A stretch of DNA of 64,000 nucleotides from NCBI GenBank assembly GCA_020634215.1, contig JACKCD010000023.1:1-64000 (forward strand), in the 5' to 3' direction. Below the pieces are notes generated by a model that worked only from the letters and a program-made list of their open reading frames with translations, was not told the origin of the DNA and made no database searches. The DNA comes from Ardenticatenaceae bacterium. Lineage in GTDB: Bacteria > Chloroflexota > Anaerolineae > Promineifilales > Promineifilaceae. Below, in pieces: positions 24,896 to 32,800 of the stretch (its first letter is position 1; each line of letters begins with the position of its first letter). The translations under genes were made by a program, and so were the position numbers.

Positions 24896-27391
24896 TTGCC
24901 TGAACTGAGTGTGAACATGATTGAAGATGAATTTGAGTTTTTACCAGTGCCGTCCTCGTTGTCCTCGCGGCCTGGTTTTGAGCCGGAAATAAGCGAGCGT
25001 ATTGAGCGAAGCGATCAGATTATCAACCGGCCGTTTTTGCCGCTGCGGGATGTGGTGCTGTTTCCGCAAATGGTGATGCCGCTGTTTATCGGCCGGCAGC
25101 GGTCGCTGGCGGCCATTGAGGCGGCGCGGGCGAAGGGGGAGAGCCTTGTTGTAGCGACACAGCGTGATACCGAAGTGCTGGATCCGGCGGCAGATGATTT
25201 GTTTAGCATTGGCACCGAGATGGAAATTGGGCGGGTGCTGCGGATGCCCGATGACAGTACCAGCATTTGGGTGCAAGGACAGAGCCGGGCGGAAATTTTG
25301 GGGTTCACGCAGTGGGATCCGTATGTGCGGGTGAATGTGCGGCTGATTGAGGAGCCGGACGGGTGGGAGGCAAACACCGAGGCGTTGATGCGCTCCATTT
25401 TGTCGCAGTTTGAAGGCATTAGTGAGCTAAACACCAGTATTCCCGATGATGCCTTTACCTTTGCCTATAATATTGATGAGCCGGGATGGCTGGCGGATTT
25501 TATTGCCTCGACGTTGAATACGTCGGTGCTGGAGCGGCAGAAGCTGCTGGAGATGGTGAACCCGATGGAGCGGCTGCACCGGGTGAATGCGCTGCTGGCG
25601 AAGGAGCTGGATGTGCTGCAACTGGAGAATGAGATTCATTCGCAGGTGCAGCAGGAGGTGGATAAGGCGCACCGGGAGCATTTTTTGCGGGAGCAGATGC
25701 GGGTGATTCAGGGTGAGTTGGGGGAAATGGATGTTTTTTCGCAGGAGCTGCATGAATTGCAGGAGGTGATTGACAAACGGCCGTTTCCCCCCGATGTGCG
25801 CGTCAAAGCCGAAAAAGAACTTTCCCGCCTGCGTGCCATGCCCCCCATGTCGCCCGAAGTCGGCATCATCCAAAGCTACCTCGACTGGCTGCTCCATCTG
25901 CCCTGGGGCGAACGTTCCGAAGACAAACTCGACGTGCTGCACGCCGCCGAAGTGCTGGACAACGAGCATTACGGGTTGGAGCGTGTCAAAGACCGCATTT
26001 TGGAATACATGGCCGTGCGCCAAATTGCCCCCGATTCGCTCCGCAGCCCCATTTTGTGTTTTATCGGACCGCCGGGAACCGGCAAAACCTCCATTGGCCG
26101 CTCCATTGCCAACGCCCTGGGGCGGGAATTTGTGCGGATGAGTTTGGGTGGGGTGCGGGACGAAGCCGCCATTCGCGGCCACCGGCGCACCTACATTGGG
26201 GCATTGCCGGGGCGTATCATTCAGGCGATGCGAAACGTGGGCACCTGCAACCCGGTGATGATGCTGGACGAAATTGACAAATTGACGCAGGATTTTCACG
26301 GCGACCCGGCTTCGGCACTGCTGGAAGTGCTGGACCCGGAGCAGAACGGCAGCTTTAACGACCATTATTTGGACGTGGATTATGATTTGTCGCAGGTGAT
26401 GTTTATTACCACCGCCAACTATCTGGACGGCATTCCCCACGCGCTGCTGGATCGGATGGAGGTGATTGAGTTTTCGGGCTATTTGGAAGAGGAAAAGCTG
26501 GGGATTAGCCGCCAATTTTTGCTGCCCAAACAGCTTGCCGAACATGGCATTGACAAATATCCGATTACGGTGCCGGATGAAGGGATTTTGACGCTGATTC
26601 GGCAGTATACGCGGGAGGCGGGGGTGCGGAATTTGGAGCGGGAGATTGCCAATGTGTGCCGGAAGTTGGCGCGGGCGGTGGCGGAAAAACGGCCGTTTCC
26701 CCCCACCATCACCGCCGAACAAGTACGCGAACTGCTTGGCCCGCCCCGCTTCACCGAAGATTTGCTGCCCGATGAGGACGAGGTAGGGATAGTTGTAGGG
26801 GCTGCCTGGACAATGGCTGGCGGCACGCTGCTCTTTATCGAGGTCAATTTGATGCCTGGCAAGGGGAGTTTGCAGCTCACCGGCCAGCTTGGCGAGGTGA
26901 TGCAGGAAAGTGCCCATGCGGCTCTAACTTACACCCGCAGCCAGGCCGAGGCGTTGGGGATTGACCCCAGCCGCTTTGAAACCACCGACATTCACATCCA
27001 TTTGCCAGAGGGTGCCGTGCCCAAGGATGGCCCTTCGGCTGGGGTGGCGCTCACAACAGCACTCATTTCGGCGTTTACCGAGCGCAAGGTGCGGCGGGAT
27101 ATTGCCGTGACGGGAGAGATTACGCTGCGGGGGCGGGTGCTGCCGGTGGGGGGCATTCGGGAGAAGGCATTGGCGGCGCGGCGGGCGGGTGCGCATACTT
27201 TTATCATGCCGCGCAAAAATGAAAATGATTTGGAGCTAATTCCCGATGAATTGCGACAGGGGCTGAAGATTGTGTTGGTGGATCGGATTACGGAGGTGTT
27301 GCCACTGCTGCTGGTGACGCCACCAATGCCGAAAATGGTCAAGAAACGGCCGTTGCGCCAACCGCCCATCATTCCTCCCCCGCCAGCGTAA
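24896..27391 (+). CDS. lon: ATP-dependent protease Lon
   Basis: 831 residues from TTG 24896 with GGGGAG 8 nt upstream; an ATG at 24917 is the alternative. Order: N-terminal LON substrate domain (about 40-240), coiled-coil, AAA+ module with Walker A GPPGTGKTS (about 391-399) and Walker B MMLDEIDK (about 455), and a C-terminal Ser-Lys protease domain with Ser in KDGPSAGVAL (about 713) and Lys in GIREKALAA (about 756). It degrades damaged and regulatory proteins in the cytoplasm. Three motif copies lie in the gene (25777, 26688, 27345), and synonymous codon choice switches from G-ending to C- or A-ending at the first two. Confidence 0.97.
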   Translation: MPELSVNMIEDEFEFLPVPSSLSSRPGFEPEISERIERSDQIINRPFLPLRDVVLFPQMVMPLFIGRQRSLAAIEAARAKGESLVVATQRDTEVLDPAADDLFSIGTEMEIGRVLRMPDDSTSIWVQGQSRAEILGFTQWDPYVRVNVRLIEEPDGWEANTEALMRSILSQFEGISELNTSIPDDAFTFAYNIDEPGWLADFIASTLNTSVLERQKLLEMVNPMERLHRVNALLAKELDVLQLENEIHSQVQQEVDKAHREHFLREQMRVIQGELGEMDVFSQELHELQEVIDKRPFPPDVRVKAEKELSRLRAMPPMSPEVGIIQSYLDWLLHLPWGERSEDKLDVLHAAEVLDNEHYGLERVKDRILEYMAVRQIAPDSLRSPILCFIGPPGTGKTSIGRSIANALGREFVRMSLGGVRDEAAIRGHRRTYIGALPGRIIQAMRNVGTCNPVMMLDEIDKLTQDFHGDPASALLEVLDPEQNGSFNDHYLDVDYDLSQVMFITTANYLDGIPHALLDRMEVIEFSGYLEEEKLGISRQFLLPKQLAEHGIDKYPITVPDEGILTLIRQYTREAGVRNLEREIANVCRKLARAVAEKRPFPPTITAEQVRELLGPPRFTEDLLPDEDEVGIVVGAAWTMAGGTLLFIEVNLMPGKGSLQLTGQLGEVMQESAHAALTYTRSQAEALGIDPSRFETTDIHIHLPEGAVPKDGPSAGVALTTALISAFTERKVRRDIAVTGEITLRGRVLPVGGIREKALAARRAGAHTFIMPRKNENDLELIPDELRQGLKIVLVDRITEVLPLLLVTPPMPKMVKKRPLRQPPIIPPPPA

Positions 27392-27455
27392 TTGGAGATT
27401 GGGAGATTGGCTGGCATAGCTCGTCAATCTCTAATCAACCAATCTCCAATCTCTG
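27391..27455. repeat. tandem-armed inverted repeat A5
   Basis: Left arm ATTGGAGATTGGGAGATTGG, right arm CCAATCTCCAATCTCT. It runs from the lon stop into the convergent VOC gene, to which it supplies the last codons (LEIG) and the TGA stop. Confidence 0.85.
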
Positions 27456-27809
27456 AATCAACTCGACCCGATTGCCAAACGGGTCACGCAGCATGAGGCG
27501 ACTGTAGCCAGGGATGGGGGTGTTGTCTACCAATGTGACCCCGGCGTTGTGCAAATGGGTGTGCCAGGCGGCCAGGTCGTCTACCTCATAGGCTATATGT
27601 GCCTTGGTTGCCGGCCGGTTTACCCCATCTTCCACCCCTACGTGAAGCTGCTGGGTGCCAATTTGCAGCCAGAACCCGCCGTTTGCTTGCAGCGCGGCCG
27701 GCTTTTCAATTTCGGGTAGTCCCAAAAGATGGCAGTAGAAATGTCGGCCGGCTTCTTCTTGTCCAACTGGAATGGTAATTTGGATATGATTGATGCTGTT
27801 GATGATCAT
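27435..27809 (-). CDS. VOC (glyoxalase/bleomycin-resistance fold) family protein
   Basis: 124 residues, one VOC domain. MIINSINHIQITIPVGQEEAG gives a His metal ligand near residue 8, HVGVED a second, HIAYEVDD and the terminal LMLRDPFGNRVELIQ (Glu ligand) complete the pattern. The role is unknown; its tight linkage (9 nt) to an acyl-CoA synthetase gene on the same strand suggests a shared pathway. The last residues LEIG and the stop lie in repeat A5. Confidence 0.9.
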   Translation of the reverse strand: MIINSINHIQITIPVGQEEAGRHFYCHLLGLPEIEKPAALQANGGFWLQIGTQQLHVGVEDGVNRPATKAHIAYEVDDLAAWHTHLHNAGVTLVDNTPIPGYSRLMLRDPFGNRVELIQRLEIG

Positions 27810-27818
27810 GTCTCAATA

Positions 27819-29435
27819 TCATTCCAACTCGCGCAGCTTGCGGCGCATGATTTTGCCGGTTGTGGTGAGGGGAAGTTCGGTGACAAAGGCGATCTCGCGG
27901 GGGTATTCGTGGGCGGCAAGCTGGGTTTTGACATAGGCTTGGATGGCTTGCTTGAGACTGTCGCTGGGTGTGTAGCCGTCTTCGAGGACGATGTAGGCTT
28001 TGACGATTTCGTTTCGCAGGTGGTCGGGGATGCCAATAACGGCCGTTATTTTCACCGCCGGGTGCCGCAGCAAACAATCTTCAATCTCCCCAGGCCCAAT
28101 CCGGTACCCGGCGCTAATGATCACATCGTCATTGCGCCCCACAAAGCGGATATACCCTTCATCATCCATCACCCCCATGTCGCCCGTCAGCAGCCAATCG
28201 CCGAGGAATTTGTTTTGCGTGGCTTCGGGGTTTTGCCAATATGCCAGAAATATCACTGGATTCGGCCGTTTGACGCCAATTTGCCCCAGCGTACCTGCGG
28301 CAACCGGCTGTCCGTCTTCATCCAAAATTGCCAGCGTGTGCCCCGGAACCGGCCGACCCATCACCCCCGGCTTTTCTGGCATAATGGCTGTGCAGTTGGA
28401 GACAATCATGTTGCATTCCGTTTGCCCATAAAATTCGTTAATCGTTACCCCAAATGTTTTGCGCCCCCATTCCAGCAGCTCTGTGCCCAACGTTTCGCCG
28501 CCGCTGGCAACCGTTCGCAGGTTAAAATCCCACCGTTTCTCTGGCTCCTTGACCGAACGCATCATTTTGAGTGCCGTTGGTGGTAAGAACGTATTGCGAA
28601 TTTCAAAGTCGGCCAGGAACTGGAAAGCGGCTTCGGGGTCAAAACGGGCAAAGCGGTGGGAAACAACGGTAATGCCGTGGTGCCAGGCGGGCATGAGTAC
28701 ATCATACAGCCCCCCGATCCATGCCCAATCAGCCGGTGTCCAGATGCGGTCGGCCGGCTGTGGGAAAAAATTGTGCGACATTTCGACACCCGGCAAATGC
28801 CCCAGCAACGTACGATGGGCGTGCAGTGCCCCTTTGGGTGCGCCCGTTGTGCCAGAAGTGTAGATGATCAGTGCCGGGTCATCAGCCAAACTATTGACGG
28901 GGGTGAACTGGTCGGTGTGGTTGGCAAGCTCGGCGTGGAAATCGAGGCTGCCGGGCGCGGCTCCGTCAACAGTAAAAACAACTTGCAGATTGGGTAAGGT
29001 ATGGCGTATTTGCTGGATTTTGGCCGCGCCAACTTGGTTAGTAATCACCGCTTTGGCGGCACTGTTTTGCAGCCGATAGGCCAGTGCATCCACGCCAAAC
29101 AGCACAAACAGCGGCACGGCAATGGCTCCCATTTTATAAACCGCCACGTGCCCATACCCTGTTTCCGGGGTTTGCGGCAGCAAAATGCCAACCCGGTCGC
29201 CCAATGCAATGCCGTGCGCCTGAAGCAGATTGGCCGTTTGGTTGGAAAGCTGCTGTAGGCGACCAAAGGTAAAGCGTTGCACCGAGCCGTCGTCTGCTTT
29301 GTGAATGAGCGCCAGACGTTCAGGTTCCGTGATAGCCCATTTATCACACACATCCACACCGATGTTGTAGTGAGTGGGCAGATGCCATTCAAACGTGTCA
29401 AGTAATTGGGTGTATGTTTTCGCTGTTGGTAACAT
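27819..29435 (-). CDS. AMP-forming acyl-CoA synthetase
   Basis: About 538 residues from ATG 29435 (MLPTAKTYTQLL); an in-frame ATG at 29480 adds 15 residues and neither has a clear RBS. ANL-superfamily motifs: YTSGTTGAPKGALHAH (AMP loop), NEFYGQTECNM, TGDMGVMDDEGYIRFVGRNDD, and the catalytic Lys near the end in TTTGKIMRRKLRE. It activates a carboxylate with ATP to the acyl-adenylate and then the CoA thioester. Sequence flavour (YNIGVDVCDKWA) fits the medium-chain or acetoacetyl/acetyl-type group; chain length is not decided. It shares an operon with the VOC gene. Confidence 0.93.
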   Translation of the reverse strand: MLPTAKTYTQLLDTFEWHLPTHYNIGVDVCDKWAITEPERLALIHKADDGSVQRFTFGRLQQLSNQTANLLQAHGIALGDRVGILLPQTPETGYGHVAVYKMGAIAVPLFVLFGVDALAYRLQNSAAKAVITNQVGAAKIQQIRHTLPNLQVVFTVDGAAPGSLDFHAELANHTDQFTPVNSLADDPALIIYTSGTTGAPKGALHAHRTLLGHLPGVEMSHNFFPQPADRIWTPADWAWIGGLYDVLMPAWHHGITVVSHRFARFDPEAAFQFLADFEIRNTFLPPTALKMMRSVKEPEKRWDFNLRTVASGGETLGTELLEWGRKTFGVTINEFYGQTECNMIVSNCTAIMPEKPGVMGRPVPGHTLAILDEDGQPVAAGTLGQIGVKRPNPVIFLAYWQNPEATQNKFLGDWLLTGDMGVMDDEGYIRFVGRNDDVIISAGYRIGPGEIEDCLLRHPAVKITAVIGIPDHLRNEIVKAYIVLEDGYTPSDSLKQAIQAYVKTQLAAHEYPREIAFVTELPLTTTGKIMRRKLRELE

Positions 29436-29511
29436 ATTTTGTTCCCGATGATGCCAAAGGTTGCCAATGGGGTTAATCATAACATCAGGTAAGTGTGGGT
29501 CAATTCACCTC

Positions 29512-29541
29512 TTGTATTCTGAGCGTGATTAAGGCTACAAT
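29512..29541 (+). promoter_or_regulatory. promoter of the AI-2E gene, possibly leaderless
   Basis: TTGTAT, 18-nt spacer, TACAAT. The -10 ends only 7 nt before the ATG at 29549, so transcription would start at or next to the start codon. No ribosome-binding site is present. Confidence 0.55.
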
Positions 29542-29548
29542 TTGATTT

Positions 29549-30736
29549 ATGAGCAAAAGCTGGAGTAAAACAACGCGTTATTTTGTACTGGGTATTGTGA
29601 TTATCTTACTCGTTTGGTTCTTGGTTGCTGCCAACGGGTTGATTGGGCCACTCGCTATTGCGGCAATGTTGGCCTATGTGTTAAATCCCATGGTTAGTTT
29701 GGTGAACAGCCGCACTAAATTGCCGCGTAATTGGGTGGTGCTGTTGGTCTATCTTACCTCTTTGGCAACCATTGTTACCTTAGGGATTATTTTTGTTCCG
29801 ATTATCCCAGCGCAGACCGCCCTGTTTTTAGAGGAACTGCAAATCATTCAGTCGGAATTAGAGGCGGCTTTACCTAGTGCCATTAGTGTTGCTGGTTTCC
29901 GCATCTCATTAAGCGGTATTTTTAGCGGACTGCCTGGGGTTTCAACCAACTTTTTCCGGCCAGATACCGATGTAATTTTGTTGGCGCTGCAGGCTGCGAC
30001 CACTAATCTGGGCTGGATTTTGGTTATTTTGGTAACGACCTATTATTTGCTGCAAGATTGGCCGATTTTTCGGGAATGGATTTTGGGGTGGGCACCGGAT
30101 GAGTATGAGTATGATGCCCGTCGGTTGTACTATGAGATTCGCAATGTGTGGCAGCGGTATTTGCGCGGACAACTGCGACTGATGTTTATGGTGGGGGTGC
30201 TAACGGGGCTGGGATCGGCGGCGATTGGGCTGCCGGGGGCACTGGCTTTTGGGGTGCTGGCGGGTTTATTTGATGTGGTGCTGTCGGTGGGGCCGGCGAT
30301 TGTGATGGTGGTGGCCGCACTGGTGGCTCTTTATTCGGGTTCAACGTTTTTAGTCATCCACCCGGTTTGGTTTATGGTGTTGGTGTTGGCTGTGTTTGGG
30401 GGGATTCAGGGGATTGAGAATATTTGGCTGCGGCCACGTATTATGGGGCAGACGCTTCATATTCATCCGGCGGTGTTGTTTGTGGCGGTGATTGGGTCGC
30501 TGGCACTGGGGGGGGTGTTGGTGGCGTTGATTATTATTCCGGTGCTGGGTTCGGCAGGGATTCTGGGGCGGTATTTGTATTGCAAGATATTGGATTTGGA
30601 GCCGTGGCCGGATTTAACAGCAGTGGTGGATGATGGGATGGGGGATGCGATGGTTGGGCGGGAAGAAACGGCCGTTTCCTCCACCACAACCACCAAAACT
30701 GGCAAACTGGTTCAGCCAAAAGAGCACATCCGCTAA
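29549..30736 (+). CDS. AI-2E family transporter (TqsA/YdiK-like)
   Basis: 395 residues with about eight hydrophobic segments: two at the N-terminus (VLGIVIILLVWFLVAANGLIG), a soluble-looking stretch from about 100 to 200, and the conserved C-terminal set containing GLPGALAFGVLAGLFDVV and IENIWLRPRIMGQTLHIHP, typical of the family. Members export the signal AI-2 or act as Na+/H+ antiporters; the substrate here is unknown. It ends at a strong terminator. Confidence 0.92.
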   Translation: MSKSWSKTTRYFVLGIVIILLVWFLVAANGLIGPLAIAAMLAYVLNPMVSLVNSRTKLPRNWVVLLVYLTSLATIVTLGIIFVPIIPAQTALFLEELQIIQSELEAALPSAISVAGFRISLSGIFSGLPGVSTNFFRPDTDVILLALQAATTNLGWILVILVTTYYLLQDWPIFREWILGWAPDEYEYDARRLYYEIRNVWQRYLRGQLRLMFMVGVLTGLGSAAIGLPGALAFGVLAGLFDVVLSVGPAIVMVVAALVALYSGSTFLVIHPVWFMVLVLAVFGGIQGIENIWLRPRIMGQTLHIHPAVLFVAVIGSLALGGVLVALIIIPVLGSAGILGRYLYCKILDLEPWPDLTAVVDDGMGDAMVGREETAVSSTTTTKTGKLVQPKEHIR

Positions 30737-30741
30737 AACAA

Positions 30742-30771
30742 AAAGACCCCGGTAATATTACCGGGGTCTTT
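30742..30771. terminator. perfect palindromic terminator
   Basis: A 30-nt perfect palindrome, 15-bp stem AAAGACCCCGGTAAT, between the AI-2E gene and the convergent response-regulator gene; usable in both directions. Confidence 0.92.
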
Positions 30772-30810
30772 CTCTTGTCTCCTTTCTCTCTATGCTTCAG
30801 GGACAAGAAC

Positions 30811-31527
30811 TCACTGAGTTGCACCTGTGACAAGCCGATAACCAACGCCTCTTTCCGATACAATATAGTCAAAATCCGATACCTGCTTTATCTTTTGTCG
30901 CAGTCGGTACATGCTCACCTGGAGTTTATGCTTATCAACCGCTTCAAGCGGCCAAACGCGCCTCGATAAAAACTCAATCGTCACCACACGCCCCAAATTA
31001 CGTACTAACACATACAATAATTCTGATTCGGTTGGCGTAAGTATAATGTTGTTTTCGCCAGCAATCAGCAGCCGTTTTGTAAAATCAACGCACAATTGCT
31101 CATCAATTTGCGTTAGTGGTGATAAATCATCGCTAAATTGCTCAATACGACGCAGCACACGGGAAACACGGGTCACCAGTTCGCGGATGCTAAATGGTTT
31201 GGTAATGTAATCTTCGGCAAATTTGTCTATGGCCTGGATGATGGTAAAGGGTTCATCGTTGGCGGTCATCATGACGATGGGCATTTCGCTGAACTGCCGC
31301 ACAATGCCGCAAAAATCAAGACCGCTCATCCCGTATTGGAGGTCAATGTCTACTAACGCGAGGTGGGGTGAGCCAAATTTTCGCATCCAGTCAATGGCTT
31401 CTTCGGCCGAAGCCATGTCAACGGTCTGAAACCCAGACTGTTTTAAACCCTGGGTTACAAGCCGTCTCATGGTACTATCGTCTTCTACTACCAATATTCG
31501 GAACTTGTCTGCGTTTGCTAAATACAT
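30811..31527 (-). CDS. OmpR-type response regulator
   Basis: 238 residues. Receiver at 8-125: acidic pair VVEDD, phospho-acceptor Asp in LALVDIDLQYGMSG, Thr in MMTAND and Lys in YITKPFS. C-terminal winged helix (LTPTESELLYVLVRNLGRVV, RVWPLEAVDKHKLQVSMYRLRQKI). It binds DNA when phosphorylated. No kinase is adjacent. A shorter paralogue with an altered receiver (31566-32027) lies directly upstream on the same strand, apparently a tandem duplicate. Confidence 0.94.
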   Translation of the reverse strand: MYLANADKFRILVVEDDSTMRRLVTQGLKQSGFQTVDMASAEEAIDWMRKFGSPHLALVDIDLQYGMSGLDFCGIVRQFSEMPIVMMTANDEPFTIIQAIDKFAEDYITKPFSIRELVTRVSRVLRRIEQFSDDLSPLTQIDEQLCVDFTKRLLIAGENNIILTPTESELLYVLVRNLGRVVTIEFLSRRVWPLEAVDKHKLQVSMYRLRQKIKQVSDFDYIVSERGVGYRLVTGATQ

Positions 31528-31565
31528 TCTGCACCACTAAATTATCTTGCGATGTTGCGGATGGT

Positions 31566-32027
31566 CTAGGTGGGGTAGTTTGGTGCAAAACGGCCGTTAT
31601 AGGCTGGTACTGCCTGCGATACAAAGTCAATGCGCCTTAATACCCGACGTATACGTGACAACAACATTTCAGGGTCTACAGGCTTAATCATATAATCGTC
31701 GGCAAAATCGTCAATAGCCTGTGCTATCCACTTCGTCGGGATACGTTCTGAAAGCATAATGATGGGTACATCGCTTAAATCACGTACAAACTGACTAAAC
31801 TGCAACCCGTCCATACCGTTACGAAAATTGCGTTCCGCTACAATTAAATGCGGCCACCCAAAAGCACGAATGATCTGAATGGCTTCTTCACAGGAATGCA
31901 CAGCACAAAGATCATATGGGGTGTTCGCAAATACTTCCTCAATACGTTGACCATTACAGACATCTTCATCAACGAGAAGGATACTCCACTGTTTTGCAGA
32001 TAATTGACTCACAATGTGGACCCTCAA
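31566..32027 (-). CDS. pseudo-receiver protein with Glu at the phosphorylation site
   Basis: 153 residues, receiver only. Aligned by eye with its neighbour (HLALVDIDLQYGMSGLDF against HLIVAERNFRNGMDGLQF), the phospho-acceptor Asp is replaced by Glu. The conserved Lys (YMIKPVD) and one acidic residue pair (LVDED) remain. The DNA-binding domain is absent: after the receiver only about 20 residues follow. A Glu can mimic a phosphorylated Asp, so the protein may be locked on and act as a partner of the full-length neighbour. The start is uncertain within a few codons. Confidence 0.82.
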   Translation of the reverse strand: MRVHIVSQLSAKQWSILLVDEDVCNGQRIEEVFANTPYDLCAVHSCEEAIQIIRAFGWPHLIVAERNFRNGMDGLQFSQFVRDLSDVPIIMLSERIPTKWIAQAIDDFADDYMIKPVDPEMLLSRIRRVLRRIDFVSQAVPAYNGRFAPNYPT

Positions 32028-32108
32028 AGCAAATTGAAATATGTTTTAATTACAAACTACCTTCTTTCCACATAGGAGCATACAGTATTCAGTTGTAGGA
32101 AAACATCG

Positions 32109-32141
32109 GGGAAAATCTGATCTTTGGTCAGGATTTTCCTG
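32109..32141. repeat. short inverted repeat before the LuxR-type regulator end
   Basis: GGAAAATCTGA and TCAGGATTTTCC around a 7-nt loop, between the 31566-32027 start region and the 32150 stop. It resembles the inner stem of family D and could end the map-kinase-regulator transcript. Confidence 0.55.
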
Positions 32142-32149
32142 ACAAACAA

Positions 32150-32800
32150 TTAGTTCAAGTTGACCAGCCCCATGCGAATGGCATAGTGAACCAAGCCCGG
32201 CACATCATAGATATCCAGCCGCCGCATGAGCCGAGCGCGATGGGTTTCAACCGTCTTGGCACTTATGTTAAGCTGTGCGGCAATCTCTTTTACCGTTTGC
32301 CCTTCGGCAATAAGCTGCAAAATTTCTCGCTGGCGGGGCGTGAGCCGCTCTAACATGCTGGTTTGGCTGCCCACCCGCCGCACATAGTCGGCGACGTGTT
32401 TGGACACAGGTGGGCTGAGGTAAGTTTCGCCACCAAAGACAGAGCGAATTGCCATTTCTAACTCAGCGGTGCCAGAATCTTTGAGCAAATAGCCGGCCGC
32501 CCCCGCGTTCAAGGCCTGTAGCACGTACTCTTCATTCATGTGCATGGAGAGCATGATAATGCGGACATCCGGCATTTCCTGAACTACTTGGCGCGTGACT
32601 TCCAGCCCGTTCAAAATAGGCATTGAGATGTCCATCAGTACGATGTTGGGATTTAACGTTTTGATGAGTTCAATGGCTTCTTGCCCGTTGCCAGCCTCAG
32701 CCACGACTTCGGCGTAGGGCAGGCTTTGCAGCAGGGCACGAATGCCAGCGCGGACAAGGACATGGTCTTCAGCGAGCAGGATGGTTATTTTTTCATTCAT
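32150..32800 (-). CDS. NarL/FixJ-type response regulator
   Basis: 216 residues from ATG 32800 (MNEKITILLAEDHVLVRAG), which overlaps the end of the kinase gene by 8 nt; a longer frame to 32818 adds six residues. Receiver with AEDH, Asp in IVLMDISMPILNG, and Lys in YLLKDSG. LuxR-type HTH at about 150-215: LTPRQREILQLIAEGQTVKEIA and AQLNISAKTVETHRARLMRRL (conserved TVExHR). Cognate partner of the adjacent NarX-like kinase by overlap. Target genes unknown. Confidence 0.95.
   Translation of the reverse strand: MNEKITILLAEDHVLVRAGIRALLQSLPYAEVVAEAGNGQEAIELIKTLNPNIVLMDISMPILNGLEVTRQVVQEMPDVRIIMLSMHMNEEYVLQALNAGAAGYLLKDSGTAELEMAIRSVFGGETYLSPPVSKHVADYVRRVGSQTSMLERLTPRQREILQLIAEGQTVKEIAAQLNISAKTVETHRARLMRRLDIYDVPGLVHYAIRMGLVNLN

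Noticed and set aside
31566..32027. Frameshifted remnant of an OmpR-type regulator
   Set aside because: The receiver frame is intact to its stop and the following bases do not encode a winged helix in other frames.
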